In this document: positions 36,590-46,789 of the stretch, piece by piece
How the letters are laid out: each line of letters begins with the position of its first letter
Position numbering within the stretch: the stretch's first letter is position 1
DNA from: Gnetum montanum
Lineage: Eukaryota > Streptophyta > Gnetopsida > Gnetales > Gnetaceae
Direction of reading: 5' to 3'
Length of the DNA: 64,000 nucleotides
Assembly: GCA_015680685.1 (NCBI GenBank)
Contig: MNCI01016050.1
Coordinates: 1 to 64,000 of the forward strand
Made by a program: the position numbers and the translations under genes
The notes under the pieces: generated by a model
Databases searched by the model: none
What the model was told of the DNA's origin: nothing
What the model saw: only the letters and a program-made list of their open reading frames with translations

Positions 36590-39520
36590 GGTCTTACATA
36601 GTGTATGCCTTTCGCATCAATTGTTCTACCATACAAAATAGTAGCTATGGCCTTAAACTAGGAATCTTCTCATCTATATGACCCTAAGGACCCATTTGTA
36701 ATGGAGCATAGGTAGTTTCTTAGGTAGTTAGAACTTAACCTACTTCATGTAAACATTGACGAACAATATTACAACTTCATATGCATAGAAATCTAAGCAG
36801 GTTTATGCATCCCACACAAGGAGTTTGACTCCAATCATTAATACAAGTTGATCCACAAGGATGAAAAGGAATACATCCCTTGACCATATGACCATATTGA
36901 ATTATCTAAATTCTACATCCACCCATTGGCATAATTGGTAAATGTAGATGATGACGGTGAAGTAAGTGAAAAAACCAATATAAGGACTCACCCAGAGGAT
37001 CAAGATGAGTTTGGGGCCTATTATAATTATTATACCCACTTAGGAAACCCATTGCAATAATCCATCCCTGAGGTACCTTTGTTCAACTCTATACCTCTCA
37101 TATCAATAATAGACCAAACTCCTCCTATGACCTCTATGTATCAAAATTCTCAGCATGCTTCTTTGTTTGCTTCTATGTTTACCTCTATGCCTTTCATTAC
37201 AATGGTTCAACCTCCACTAGTAATTTCCTCCATGCCTCAACCTTTTACAGTTTCAATTGGTCCTTCTTCTAGAATACAAATTTCACACATTTCACATGAT
37301 TCCTTTATTTCCAATTCGCCTTCCATTGGTCATGTCCCTATATTGACATCATTCTCCTTATTCAATTCCCTTGGAACAATAGCCACGTGACCTTTCTAGT
37401 CCATATTGTTGCCTATTCGAAGCTAATGCCCAAGCTATACAACAAGCAGTGCAGCAATTAGGAGTGTCATAAGGCCTAGATTAGGGCTTTCAACTAATCC
37501 AACACCTTACTAAGAAGATGTAAAAACTAAAAGCTAATACAATACAAACAATGAAGGTCATGGACTTCTACCAAGATGATCCCATTAGCTCAGCCATCCT
37601 CCAAATCACATTACCTATAGGCATGCCTATTCCAAACTTCATCAAATGCAATGGTGAAGGAGACTCTAACATACATCTTATCATCCTATGAACTTAGAGC
37701 CTCATGTTGTAAGCATGGCCTCATGCAATACTATAGACTTTTCCTATGTCCTTAAAAGGAAAGGTTTTGAACTAGTACTAAATCTTACATAGAGGTTCAA
37801 TATCCTTTCTTGAAGACTTGATAAACCAATTTGTCAACCACTTCAAATATAACTTAAAGCCTAATACAATCATAGATCAACTCATAAAGGTGAAGTAGGG
37901 GTTACTTGAATTGGTTCAAAAATTTATTCAAAGATGGAATGCAATGCTCAATGAGATTCTAAAGCTCATCTTTGAAATCCACCTACTAGCCATCTTCAAA
38001 GGGGTTGTTAACAATTTTATTAAGTCCAACCTGTACTACTTAGATCATGGGTCATTTAGTTAAGCCTTTTGTTAAATCAAGAATATAAAGGATGTGGCCA
38101 AGGCCAACAATGATCTAGCTTATGTGGTCTACAAGAACCAACATATGAGGAGGGATAAGAATAAGATCAAATAAGTGCAAACAACCATGACCTCAGTAAC
38201 AAAAGAACCAAAACAAGTAGAAATGTAAAAATCACAACCAAACAACACATCTTCTGGTCCATCTCAATCATCTACTTCATATGCTTCAAACCAACCATGA
38301 TCAAAATTTTAGCACAAGGAAAAGACAGAGTATACAAAGTTTCCTATGAAATATTTTAAGCTCTTAGAATAGTTTCTTAAATACAACTAAATTAAACATA
38401 AGAAACTATCTGAGGAAGCTAGTAAGAGCCATGATCATCTTTGTGAGATAGCTAGAGATTCAATGATAACAACCAATGATGATCCAAAATTACCAAAGTA
38501 CTTCAGGATTAATATGTTTTTCCATTATAGTCAACTGGTTGGTTATGACACCGATTTTTACCTAGCATTAAAATATGATCTCTAGAAGATGATCGATCAT
38601 GGAGAATTAGTATTGAATAAGCTGAACTCCCCAAACACCAATAATAACTCTTACATCATAACCTCATTCACTATAGCCAAATGTTCTAGTCCTATTAGAG
38701 AACCATTTGTTATGAAGGTACCACCTCAGCACCAAAATCGAAAACCTAGAACATCCTTCGTCATATGAGTATCACAACCTTTGAGTCCTAAAGAGTCTTT
38801 TATCATACATGACCCACCTTTAGTGGCATCAACATCAAAACCCAAACAACACATTATCAATCCCTCTAAAGCTAGAAAACCATTTGTTATTTGGGTTCCT
38901 CTGCCATCCATAGGAAAACCTACAAGAACACATGGGCAAGGCTTATCTACTATAGCTAATAACTCAACACTTAACAAGAAACCACCACTATAATGGCAAA
39001 TAAAATAACATGTTACCAAATGAATAACTAAGCCCATTGAAGGTAGCCAATAATAAAAGGTTTGGAAGCAAGCTAATCCATCAAAACCTACACTAAGAAT
39101 GGCCCTACCCATGAACTCTATTGCTCAAATTGCATCAACTGGTCAACCAAGAGAGAATCACAAACTAGGTATGAGGAAGGGACCTAAGCAAAACATGTTA
39201 AAACATGAGCTAAAAATTCTAAGAAGAATGAAGAAAATTAAGACTACCAAGGTTGAAAAATCACACATCAAAGAAAATAATTTCTTCACAATAATGAAAT
39301 AAGCCAAAAGGTCCCTGAAATAAAAGAACATATCATTGAACCTATATGAACTAGTTATTACCTCTCCTACTCATAGAGATGTGCTAGCTCAAATGTTGAG
39401 CTCTATTCATGTAAGCAGAGACATACCTACTAACAAAGAATCTATTCTCTCTGTCATTGAGCAAACTTAGTTTAAAAAAATAAGAATCAACCCATGCTCA
39501 CCTTCTGTGATAGTGAGGTG
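36590..39520 (+). pseudogene. Gag of a Tat/Ogre-like gypsy element (distinct from the E family)
   Basis: The segment at 37560-38130 is a retrotransposon gag domain: FYQDDPISSAI, then LPIGMPIPNFIKCNGEGDS, GSISFLEDLINQFVNHF, LVQKFIQRWN and FKGVVNNF. The same order and words are typical of Tat-type gags (DPIT..., GSISSFEEL...F...F, RFNEE). At 38480-38640 a decayed zinc-knuckle-like block follows (FHYSQLVGYDTDFYLALKYDL-KMIDHGEL), where the family has CxxH-type ligands. 37080-37400 is a Ser/Pro-rich linker. The start is uncertain. In-frame stops occur throughout. Confidence 0.65.
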
Positions 39521-39529
39521 AAAATTTAA

Positions 39530-39960
39530 CTATAAAATAGACAAGTGCTATCTACTCCTATCATCATTACTATACATGTTGAAAAGTATAAGGTTCATTG
39601 TGTTCATGTGGATGATGGGGCAGCAACCCATGTAATACCTTTTACCATTGTGAAATGATTAGGCTTAACTAAAAACTTACAAGAGACCTCTACCTCTGTG
39701 TTCAAGTCATTCAATGGATCATAGGTAGCAGTACGAGGTTATATCTCATTGGACTTTGTAGACAAGGAATAATTTTTCACATTCGCTAATTTCCTCGTGG
39801 TTGAAGAAATACCCAATTTCAACTTCATCCTAGAAAGACCATGGTTGGCTAAGCTTTGAACAGTTCTATCTCCCATACACCAAGTAATTTATTTATGATA
39901 TGAGGATGCCGAAATTGTAATTTGTAGAGATAACATGTGTTTACTAGTTGTTAACAATGT
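39530..39960 (+). pseudogene. Aspartic protease of the Tat/Ogre-like element
   Basis: Forward frame VHVDDGAATHVIPFTIVK, then FKSFNGS, FVDKE, LVVEEIPNFNFILERPWL, and SPIHQVI. This matches the Tat protease pattern (DDG/DGG catalytic motif, FDGS, LGRPW, HQ). The catalytic Asp-Asp-Gly is kept. Stops at about 39658 and 39722 break it. It follows the gag remnant on the same strand. Confidence 0.7.
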
Positions 39961-40341
39961 CAACATTGAACGGGGTTCAGAGGTGGAGTTTCAAGATGAA
40001 ACTCCTCACACTCAAGCTAGGTCCAATAGCAACAACAACAACAATGCTAACATTGCCAATGCTACAACATTCGACAATCAATGACAACACTTGCCCCTTG
40101 CCATATTGAACAAGAAGAAAGGCGATAAAAGAATTGTGCTGGAGAAGTTTTTAAATTTATCAGAGATCAAGCAACAAATACATCATAGACATCTTATCCC
40201 TTCTTTTGTCAATGATCATTTATTTACCTTCATAGCTTTATATCATGTTTCTATGTTTATTCTAATCATGTGTTTTCTTTTGAGATTATCCCATGCTTGA
40301 TAGAAAATTAAGACAGCTTGTGACGGCCTAAAACTAGTAGC
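39961..40341 (+). mobile_element. Post-protease remnant of the Tat/Ogre-like element
   Basis: Short forward frames continue (for example KKKGDKRIVLEKFLNLSEIKQQ near 40110), but there is no RT. Either pol was deleted or the element was non-autonomous. Confidence 0.45.
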
Positions 40342-40593
40342 TTGCCAAAGCCAAAAATTGATAAACCATGGCCTACTAGGACCCAAAATGGGCGATGTAG
40401 AATAGTCTATGCTTCACCTCCTTTTGTTTACATGACACCTATTTACTTGATAACATTGTTTGCAATTTTTATTTGTATGTTTATGCTTGGTTTTATAGTT
40501 TCCATTTTATTCCATTACATTATAGAGTTTTACTTTATGGCCTTACCTTTTACTATTGTTCTGACTTATAAGCCTTCTTACACAAAAATATAA
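40342..40593 (+). CDS. Small ORF with hydrophobic segments, unknown
   Basis: An 83-codon open frame. It has a basic N-terminus (MPKPKIDKPWPTRTQNGRCR) followed by one or two strongly hydrophobic stretches (residues about 32-57 and 58-77). It may be part of the Tat/Ogre-like remnant or chance. I do not recognise it. Confidence 0.25.
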   Translation: MPKPKIDKPWPTRTQNGRCRIVYASPPFVYMTPIYLITLFAIFICMFMLGFIVSILFHYIIEFYFMALPFTIVLTYKPSYTKI

Positions 40594-40649
40594 AATAAAT
40601 AAAACCATAAATGCTCAAAAATGACCAAAATAAGCCAAAATGCTATACA

Positions 40650-41250
40650 TATAGCCTAGGAGAAAACCCCAATCTTGATAGAAAAAAAACCAAATTTCAT
40701 CCCCAAGACATTTAGAAAACCTAAATCCTGTAATCAATATAGTTGAAATGCAAAATATACATCGAAATAGGCCTAGAAGTTGAAAAACGTTTCCACAATT
40801 TAACCAAAATCTTAGAGACTATTCATTAAGGAAATCCAACAAATGTGAAGGATTGAGAGCATTAAGAGAAATGAGGGAATAGAGGATAAGAAAATGTGAA
40901 ACTTTAAAGTAACTAAAGATCACACACCATGATAGATCAAGAATGCACAAGAAATGAAGAGTTGTTCCACACCTCCAACCAAACCAGGGTAAGCGAGGAG
41001 GCACTGCATTCTATTAGCATGACTTCATATTTATACATGGAGCCTTATAACTATATTTCCAAATTATCTTTTGACTAATCCCTTGGTTTTAGGGATTCTT
41101 CCTCATCATCTCTCATACAAATCCTATTATTTATGGGATTTCTCTCATACGTATCTTGAATAGGTACATGTTAATATTATCATCCTCTTGCTTTGTTATA
41201 TGCTATATATTTAATGCTAGCATTATCCTCATAATACCCCCTTAATGATA
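40650..41250 (-). repeat. Probable copia-type LTR (minus strand)
   Basis: On the minus strand, two purine-rich tracts (ATTAAGGGGGTGTG near 41275 and CATTAAGGGGGTATTATGAGG near 41250) lead into a region with LTR features. It has a TATA-like ATAAATATG near 41030, then a T-rich transcribed-leader-like stretch with CTCTCAATCCTTC near 40855. No second copy is in the window, so the limits are guesses and it may be a solo LTR. Confidence 0.4.
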
Positions 41251-42812
41251 ACATGTTAGTTATTGCTTAACACACCCCCTTAATGTATGCACTATTCAAT
41301 TTCATGTCATGCATTCACATTATTATCATGCAACCATATTATGTTCATTTGATCATTGAAGCTTTTAATTTCTCTTAGTATCTTTGATGAAGATTTGATG
41401 GAGATATTCTTGTTTATTGATGGTGTCACCATGCTAGCTTTCACTTTGATAGAATTGCATGGTGTTGAAGACTCAATTTGTCTTCTAATTACTCCTCATC
41501 TATGTTTACTGGCTAGAGGATCATGATCTTATTGTGCATGTGCTCTATTGCATAATCATTAAGGTCAATCTTCTCAATAGTGCAAGTTCTCAAGAATTAA
41601 ATTCACCATTTGAAGTTGCATTGAATTAATAATATGCCTTATCTTATTATAGTCATGCTCATGATGTTGTAGTCTTGAAGTCATGTCTTCATCTTGCTTT
41701 GGTTGTCACCTAGGACTTCTTTTTCTTCATCTTTTTCTTTTTTTTTTAAACAAAAAATACAACATGCTCATAATTTTGAAGGGTAAAAAAACCTACAACT
41801 TAGGATTAGGTGCCTTCTTCAATTTCATATCATCTTTTTATAAATATGAAAGTGCTATTGACATTTTAACAGATTATAACATGGTCATAAATCCTTACAT
41901 CCTAAGACGGACAGTCCTAAATTATAATAATGAGCTCTCTTTAATTTTTAAATGCTAGTGAGAAAATAATCACTTCAGGGTGAAAACTATAACTCTTGCC
42001 ATTGATATATCTTCTTTCCCCTTTCAATGGAAAGATTTTTTAAAAATATTTAAATCTATAATCGTACTTGCCTATCTTAATATAGCTTCCTCTCCTGCTG
42101 CATTGGATTTTTGCTGCAACGATGGTTTAGCATGGCCATTTGCAGTTGTGTTTGGATGGAGATTTTCGAGGATTTTACTGACCTCGAACTATTCCAACGA
42201 CGACCCATGCAGCCATTGTTGTAACGGCATTACAATATTTTGCAGGTCCACCAAAAGGCGGGTAACCTCATCCGAGGTAGGACTTGCCAGCGGCACTGGA
42301 TGAATGCATCCCAGAACTTTTTTTGGGTTTGAAAAAAATAGGATCAGAATGGTAAATCAGCAATTCTTTTTATAACTCGGATCAGAATTCTAACAAATGG
42401 ATGTAAAAATTGGATTAAAATCAACAATATTAACAAAAGGGAGAGAGCTTATATGCACTCATGTTCTTAGTGGCATTTTCTATTTTTTTTCATCTAAGAG
42501 CTCAGTTAGAGTGGAAAATCAAATATAGAAATCTTAGTTTTGTTGCTGGCATCAGAATTAGCAATATACAATATATTAAACTAAAAAAATTAATAAAAAT
42601 ATAAGACTATTGATTGGATCAAATATCTGATCCGATTTTGAATCCGGTTCAATATTGAGTTGTGTTTTATGACAGATCTTGCCATTAATCGCAGATCTCT
42701 CAATCTATGCACCCTTGCAGGGCTGCTGCCATTATTGGCCATGTGGTTGGTGGATTAGTTCTGCCATTGATCTGAATACTCTGCCATTGTTGCGGGTGTC
42801 TTGGAAGCATCA
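41251..42812. other. Unassigned, becoming CpG-richer
   Basis: 41280-41700 may be 3' untranslated sequence of a copia-like element on the minus strand. 42080-42310 has clearly more CpG and GC than the retroelement DNA around it, and both strands have short open frames, but I recognise nothing. 42310-42700 is AT-rich. Confidence 0.35.
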
Positions 42813-43115
42813 TCAACGGTAACGACGAAGAGAAAATATCTGGTTTCTCTTGCAGGTGACACGACGGGAGGGATGGTTCTTGTGATAAAGGTGGCCCCTT
42901 CCATGGCGACCCCTGTATTTCTTGCCAGCAGAAGTGAGACCATGCACTTCTCTGTGCCTCTGTACTGGATTGCATATCCAGTTGATTCTCGGATCGTTAC
43001 GAATAGCCTTGTGGGCAGGGTCCAATAGCATGATTTCAAAGTTCCTGTACATGGTATCCTGATTGATCCAGTAGCCTCCCTAGCTTTCTTCCACCTCGTT
43101 CCTCAGCCACGGACC
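42813..43115 (-). pseudogene. Ribosomal protein eL15 (RPL15) C-terminal fragment, frameshifted
   Basis: The last 100 or so residues of cytosolic large-subunit protein eL15 are unmistakable on the minus strand. [14 protein letters not shown] is followed, in another frame, by [20 protein letters not shown], then [34 protein letters not shown] and the terminal SLRRYR plus stop at 42813. Compared with the usual sequence about 17 bases are missing between KLG and YW, which shifts the frame. Substitutions such as TCKRN for the usual TWKRN also point to decay. The N-terminal half is absent: similarity stops at about 43115, ten bases from an inverted repeat. It is a dead copy, and whether it was retroposed or captured is unclear. 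In life eL15 binds 28S rRNA in the 60S subunit. Confidence 0.9.
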
Positions 43116-43124
43116 CCACAACCC

Positions 43125-43196
43125 TACAACCAAACACGTTCAGAATCACGAATCCTCGGATTCCTCGCTTCCACGAATCGGATTCTTTTGATGCAT
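43125..43196. repeat. Inverted repeat, left copy (about 72 bp)
   Basis: Near-perfect reverse complement of 43707-43777. It contains ACACGTTCAGAATCACGAAT at its outer end and GATTCTTTTGATGCATAG at its inner end. The inner motif (CTTCCACG...GATTCTTTTGA) recurs in the tandem array at 45805-46075. Confidence 0.8.
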
Positions 43197-43449
43197 AGTA
43201 ACCTTATTATTGACATGGTCAATACTACTCGTACGTTGTCCAGCGTATGAGGCACTGTGTGTGACACAAACTAGTCATAAACTCGATCAACATGCCCACA
43301 GTGCCAATTCCAGTCAATATCTAACATGGAAAAATTTGGCTATCTGCAATGCCTTCCTGCAATTCAGCCAAGAACAACTGGCAAAAGGTAAGCTTTTATG
43401 AAAATGAGTTCGTATGAGTGAGAGAATGTTTTTTTCGTATGCATGCAAG

Positions 43450-43710
43450 TGCAGTAATGGTAAAACTGTGTCAGCTTTATGTTAAGCACAAAAATTCCAA
43501 TCGGATCAGAGTTCAAATAACTGATGCAGAGTTGCAGGCAGTAAGCGTTGGGAGGTGCCTTATAACCTGCTTCCTAGGGCTGCGGTTCCAGTTAATCTCA
43601 AGACTGATAGTTTGGAAATATGCTCTAACATCGATCTCAAGGACACCTTTGTTTTTGAATTCTCAGCAACAGCAACCGTGCTGGTGTTCTCGTGTGTGCC
43701 AAAACCTATG
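43450..43710 (+). pseudogene. GH31 alpha-xylosidase/alpha-glucosidase, N-terminal fragment
   Basis: Forward frame QLYVKHKNSNRIRVQITDAE is followed after a one-base frame change by KRWEVPYNLLPRAAVP, and further on KDTFVFEFSATATVLVF. This matches the N-terminal beta domain of plant GH31 enzymes (consensus form LxVxHETxSRLRVxITDA-QRWEVPYxLLPR ... FxYTTDPFxFAV). The frame change and later loss of similarity show it is broken. The gene continues at 46078 beyond an insertion. The enzyme family trims xylose from xyloglucan or hydrolyses alpha-glucosides, usually in the apoplast; no signal peptide survives here. Confidence 0.8.
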
Positions 43711-43777
43711 CATCAAAAGAATCTGATTCATGGAAGCAAGGATCGAGGAGGATTCGTGATTCTGAACGTGTTTGGGT
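43707..43777. repeat. Inverted repeat, right copy (about 71 bp)
   Basis: Reverse complement of 43125-43196 with a few differences. Its first bases (CATCAAAAGAATCTGAT, 43711-43727) are also the perfect inverse of 46059-46075, so it may be the left end of the insertion in the GH31 gene. Confidence 0.8.
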
Positions 43778-44274
43778 ACGTGTGCCTCAAGAAAAAGTGG
43801 GGACGGGTTTGTAGTTAGGGAGAAAAAATTTAAATACATTAGTTTTTTAAAAAAATTAAATCTCATATATCATAAAAAAATAATTGTAGAATATAGAACA
43901 AGTACAATGTAAATCCAAAATATTGTTGATGCTTAAAAATTTCACAAAAGATTGCAATATCACCATTACACTGAAGCAAGAAAATTTGCACAGGTATGGA
44001 GGGCATCGATCCATTTCCTTAGTCAAGAGCCATAATCTGCCGGAACATATCATTTTTGCAACAACCAAAATGACAGCAATAAAATGAAACCCTTTTGTTA
44101 CTCAATCCAATCTTTTTAAAAATGAAATTAAGCCTCAAGCCTCAACCAAATTTATAACAAATCACATCTGCTAATACTTTTGTTTAACCACAACTTGTGA
44201 TTAGTGCCATAGGGCCATGTTGAAGACAACCACATTACAAGAAGACACAACTTAACTAAACTAGGCACAGCCGA

Positions 44275-44472
44275 GTAACTCAACTCACCTATGATTATTG
44301 AAAATCTTTGGGGCAACGAGGAATTGACACTAGTCATGATGTAACTCAACTCACCTATGATTATTGAAAATCTTTGGGGCAACGAGGAATTGACACTAGT
44401 CATGATGTAACTCAACTCACCTATGATTATTGAAAATCTTTGGGGCAACGAGGAATTGACACTAGTCATGAT
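44275..44472. repeat. Tandem repeat, 66 bp x 3
   Basis: Three copies that appear identical, starting GTAACTCAACTCACC at 44275, 44341 and 44407. Since 66 is a multiple of 3, an open minus-strand frame across them repeats a 22-residue unit (MTSVNSSLPQRFSIIIGELS...). I regard that frame as a by-product. The identity of the units implies recent expansion. Confidence 0.95.
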
Positions 44473-44730
44473 GAAGAAGGGGAAAGTAAAAACAGAACAC
44501 CATGAGCTTGCATATGGCCATTGACCATGTGCTGGCGGGCTTGGTTGGCCCATAAGTAAACAGATTTTTAAAAAAGTTGAACAAGCATCCATCCGTCATC
44601 GTCGTGTTCATGGCTCATGTTCCATGACGATGACCCTGGTTACCTCACAGGTCCTGTTCCAAACTTGATTTCCGTATGACCCAAATTTGGCCCTTCGGCC
44701 TCCCTCCAGTTACCAAAGTAGCCCTTTTGT

Positions 44731-45167
44731 GATTTCCCTGTGTTTGTTTATTCTTTTGTACTTTCTGTTTTCTGTGGTCTCTGTCATGCCGATGCCATGA
44801 ATCTTGATAAAGTTTCTGGGAAGATTCAGATTTCCCTGTGTTTGTTTATTCTTTCGTACTTTCTGCTTTCTGTGGTCTCTGTCATGCCGATGCCATGAAT
44901 CTTGATAAAGTTTCTGGGAAGATTCAGATTTCCCTGTGTTTGTTTATTCTTTCGTACTTTCTGCTTTCTGTGGTCTCTGTCATGCCGATGCCATGAATCT
45001 TGATAAAGTTTCTGGGAAGATTCAGATTTCCCTGTGTTTGTTTATTCTTTCGTACTTTCTGCTTTCTGTGGTCTCTGTCATGCCGATGCCATGAATCTTG
45101 ATGAAGTTTCTGGGAAGATTCACAGCAGATGCCATGAATCTTGATGAAGTTTCTGGGAAGATTCAGA
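44731..45167. repeat. Tandem repeat, 98 bp x 4 plus a partial unit
   Basis: Units start GATTTCCCTGTG at 44731, 44829, 44927 and 45025, followed by a partial unit with GCCATGAATCTTGATGAAGT at 45129-45167. Differences between units are very few (TTTTG/TTTCG, TGATAAAG/TGATGAAG), so the array is young compared with its surroundings. Confidence 0.95.
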
Positions 45168-45804
45168 GCAGGAGAAAGACAAGTATGATTTTAATGCACA
45201 ATGCAGACATCGAGAACAAGGCAATAATAATATGAGGCAAAGCAGGCCGACCATTTCAATGTATATGTACAGATCTAGACAAAATTTCATTCAAAATTAT
45301 GAAATACGTATCCATTGCGGATTTAATGTGATTCTGTACGCGCTCCCGAATCCAACGCCAACAGTTCGTGAAAATCTATCTGGAATCGCGAATCCAACGC
45401 CAACAATTCAAAACTCTTTAACTACGCCATTAGGCATCGGTCTAATGGTGATGAATTGTTGAATTCATGGCAGGGAAGCCTGGATTTTCAAGGATCAGCA
45501 TCTATAAATTGACACAGAGCTGTCATCTTCTGTGTCACTCTATGGCTCGGGGATTTGTGAATCTGACAGAAATTGTAGGAATCCTTTGCAGCGGGTACGG
45601 GTTTATTCACACAGAAGCACAGTAAATTCGCATCGGGTACTTTTTGGACAAATATTTATATTTTGCAACAAAAATATTAAATAAAAAAAATCTAACACAA
45701 ATCCCTTACATTTTTGCTAATATAGAAATGCCAAAAATACATTTACTCTAAGATTTGTAAAGATTCGAAAGAGCTGCCATCCCTTTCTTTTTAAATTTCT
45801 AACG

Positions 45805-46075
45805 AACCCGTGTCCATCTTCCGCGCTTCCACGTATTAGAGTTCTCAATTCCATGCTTCCAGGCTTCTACGTATTACATTCTTTTGACCTGTAGCCAAAG
45901 TTCTGAATTCCACGTTTCCAGGCTTCCACTGGATCAGAGTTCTGAATTCCACGCTTCCAGGCTTCCACTTCCACCTATTAGATTCTTTTGACATGTAACA
46001 AACCATGGATCAGAGTTCTGAATTACAGGCTTCCACGTATTAGATTCTTTTAAGTTGTATCAGATTCTTTTGATG
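45805..46075. repeat. Irregular array of terminal-repeat-like units
   Basis: GTTCT(C/G)AATT(C)CA begins at 45841, 45900, 45939 and 46015. Most units continue with CGCTTCCAGGCTTCCACG and TATTAGATTCTTTTGA. The same words make up the inverted repeats at 43125-43196 and 43707-43777, so the array looks like multiplied transposon ends. Confidence 0.75.
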
Positions 46076-46077
46076 GT

Positions 46078-46540
46078 TAAGTGTCACTGTATGATCCGGG
46101 CGACAACACGCAGCCACATGGCATCGAAATCGTACCGAACCAGGCTCGCAGTCTGTAAATGACAAAGACATTTCTATCTTAACATTGATGTGTATGATTC
46201 GAATCCCTTTTACATGGATCTGCAACCCAGTGGGATTACTCCTGGAGTGCTGCTGCTCAGCAGCAATAGTATGGACATCTTCTACACTGGAACGTCGCTC
46301 ACCTATAACATCATTCATGTGGAGTCTCCTGGACTTTTACTACTTGTGGGCCTATCCCCTCTCAATGTCATTCGTCAGTAAACTAATTTATTGAATGCCT
46401 TAACTAGTCCTTCAAGTTTCACAGGTGCAGATGGGGTTACCAAAACCTGGGAGTGGTAGAGGACGTCACATACAACTACAAGAAGTCAGATTCCATTGTA
46501 TCTGGCATAGAAATGACATTTTAGAGTGCCTAGGAACTTA
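46078..46540 (+). pseudogene. GH31 alpha-xylosidase/alpha-glucosidase, middle fragment
   Basis: Resumes with VSLYDPGDNTQPHGIEIVPN (consensus ASLYGLGENTQPHGIKLVPN). Then come DVYDSNPFYMDLQ, GVLLLSSNSMDIFYTG-SLTY, SPLNVI, and after a stop and a deletion of about 11 bases FHRCRWGYQNLGVVEDV-YNYKK (consensus [23 protein letters not shown]). CIWHRND near 46495 corresponds to VIWNDDD. Similarity then ends, so the catalytic nucleophile region (WIDMNE) and the C-terminal half are absent. At least two frame changes and two stops are present. Together with 43450-43710 it covers about the first 350 residues of a protein of roughly 900. Confidence 0.85.
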
Positions 46541-46576
46541 GGGCATATGGAGTGCCCACACACCAATAACTTACTT

Positions 46577-46700
46577 AAGCCCCATACGCTATGGTATCCA
46601 AATTTTTTACCACAAATTAAGCCCCATACGCTATGGTATCCAAATTTTTGACCACAAATTAAGCCCCATACGCTATGACTATGTCACATGGTAAATACAA
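46577..46700. repeat. Tandem repeat, 42 bp, about 2.5 copies
   Basis: AAGCCCCATACGCTATGG begins at 46577, 46619 and 46661. The last unit breaks off after CTATG. Confidence 0.9.
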
Positions 46701-46789
46701 ATTTTTTATCTTTAAAATTAGTTTGACCACAAAAATCCGTTATCTTTGCCTTTTACTACCCATTTTCATTAGATTTTTGTCTATTTTGA

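Larger units (their letters stand above)
43711..46075. mobile_element. 2.4-kb insertion splitting the GH31 pseudogene
   Basis: Bounded by a 17-bp perfect terminal inverted repeat (43711-43727 and 46059-46075), with the GH31 frame on both outer sides. Longer similarity between the ends is seen in the CTTCCACG/CGTGGAAG motifs. The interior holds three tandem-repeat arrays and no recognisable transposase. This fits a non-autonomous DNA transposon, perhaps of the long-TIR (Mutator-like) kind. I see no target site duplication, and about 60 GH31 codons are missing at the site, so a deletion also occurred. Confidence 0.5.

Noticed and set aside
38726-39112. 128-codon open frame on the minus strand
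   Set aside because: It lies antisense to the gag-protease linker of the Tat/Ogre-like remnant and shows no motif.
44152-44592. 146-codon open frame on the minus strand
   Set aside because: Most of it is the three-fold 66-bp repeat, with no family similarity. The frame stays open because the repeat period is a multiple of three.
43125-46075. Helitron capture of the eL15 and GH31 fragments
   Set aside because: I see no CTRR end with a 3' hairpin and no 5' TC at a plausible boundary. The inverted repeats fit a TIR element better.
46379-46425. A short intron (GTAAAC-like start, CACAG end) in the GH31 fragment
   Set aside because: The bases can be aligned with the coding sequence for the residues before FHQCRWGY with a small deletion, and 47 bases would be too short for a plant intron.
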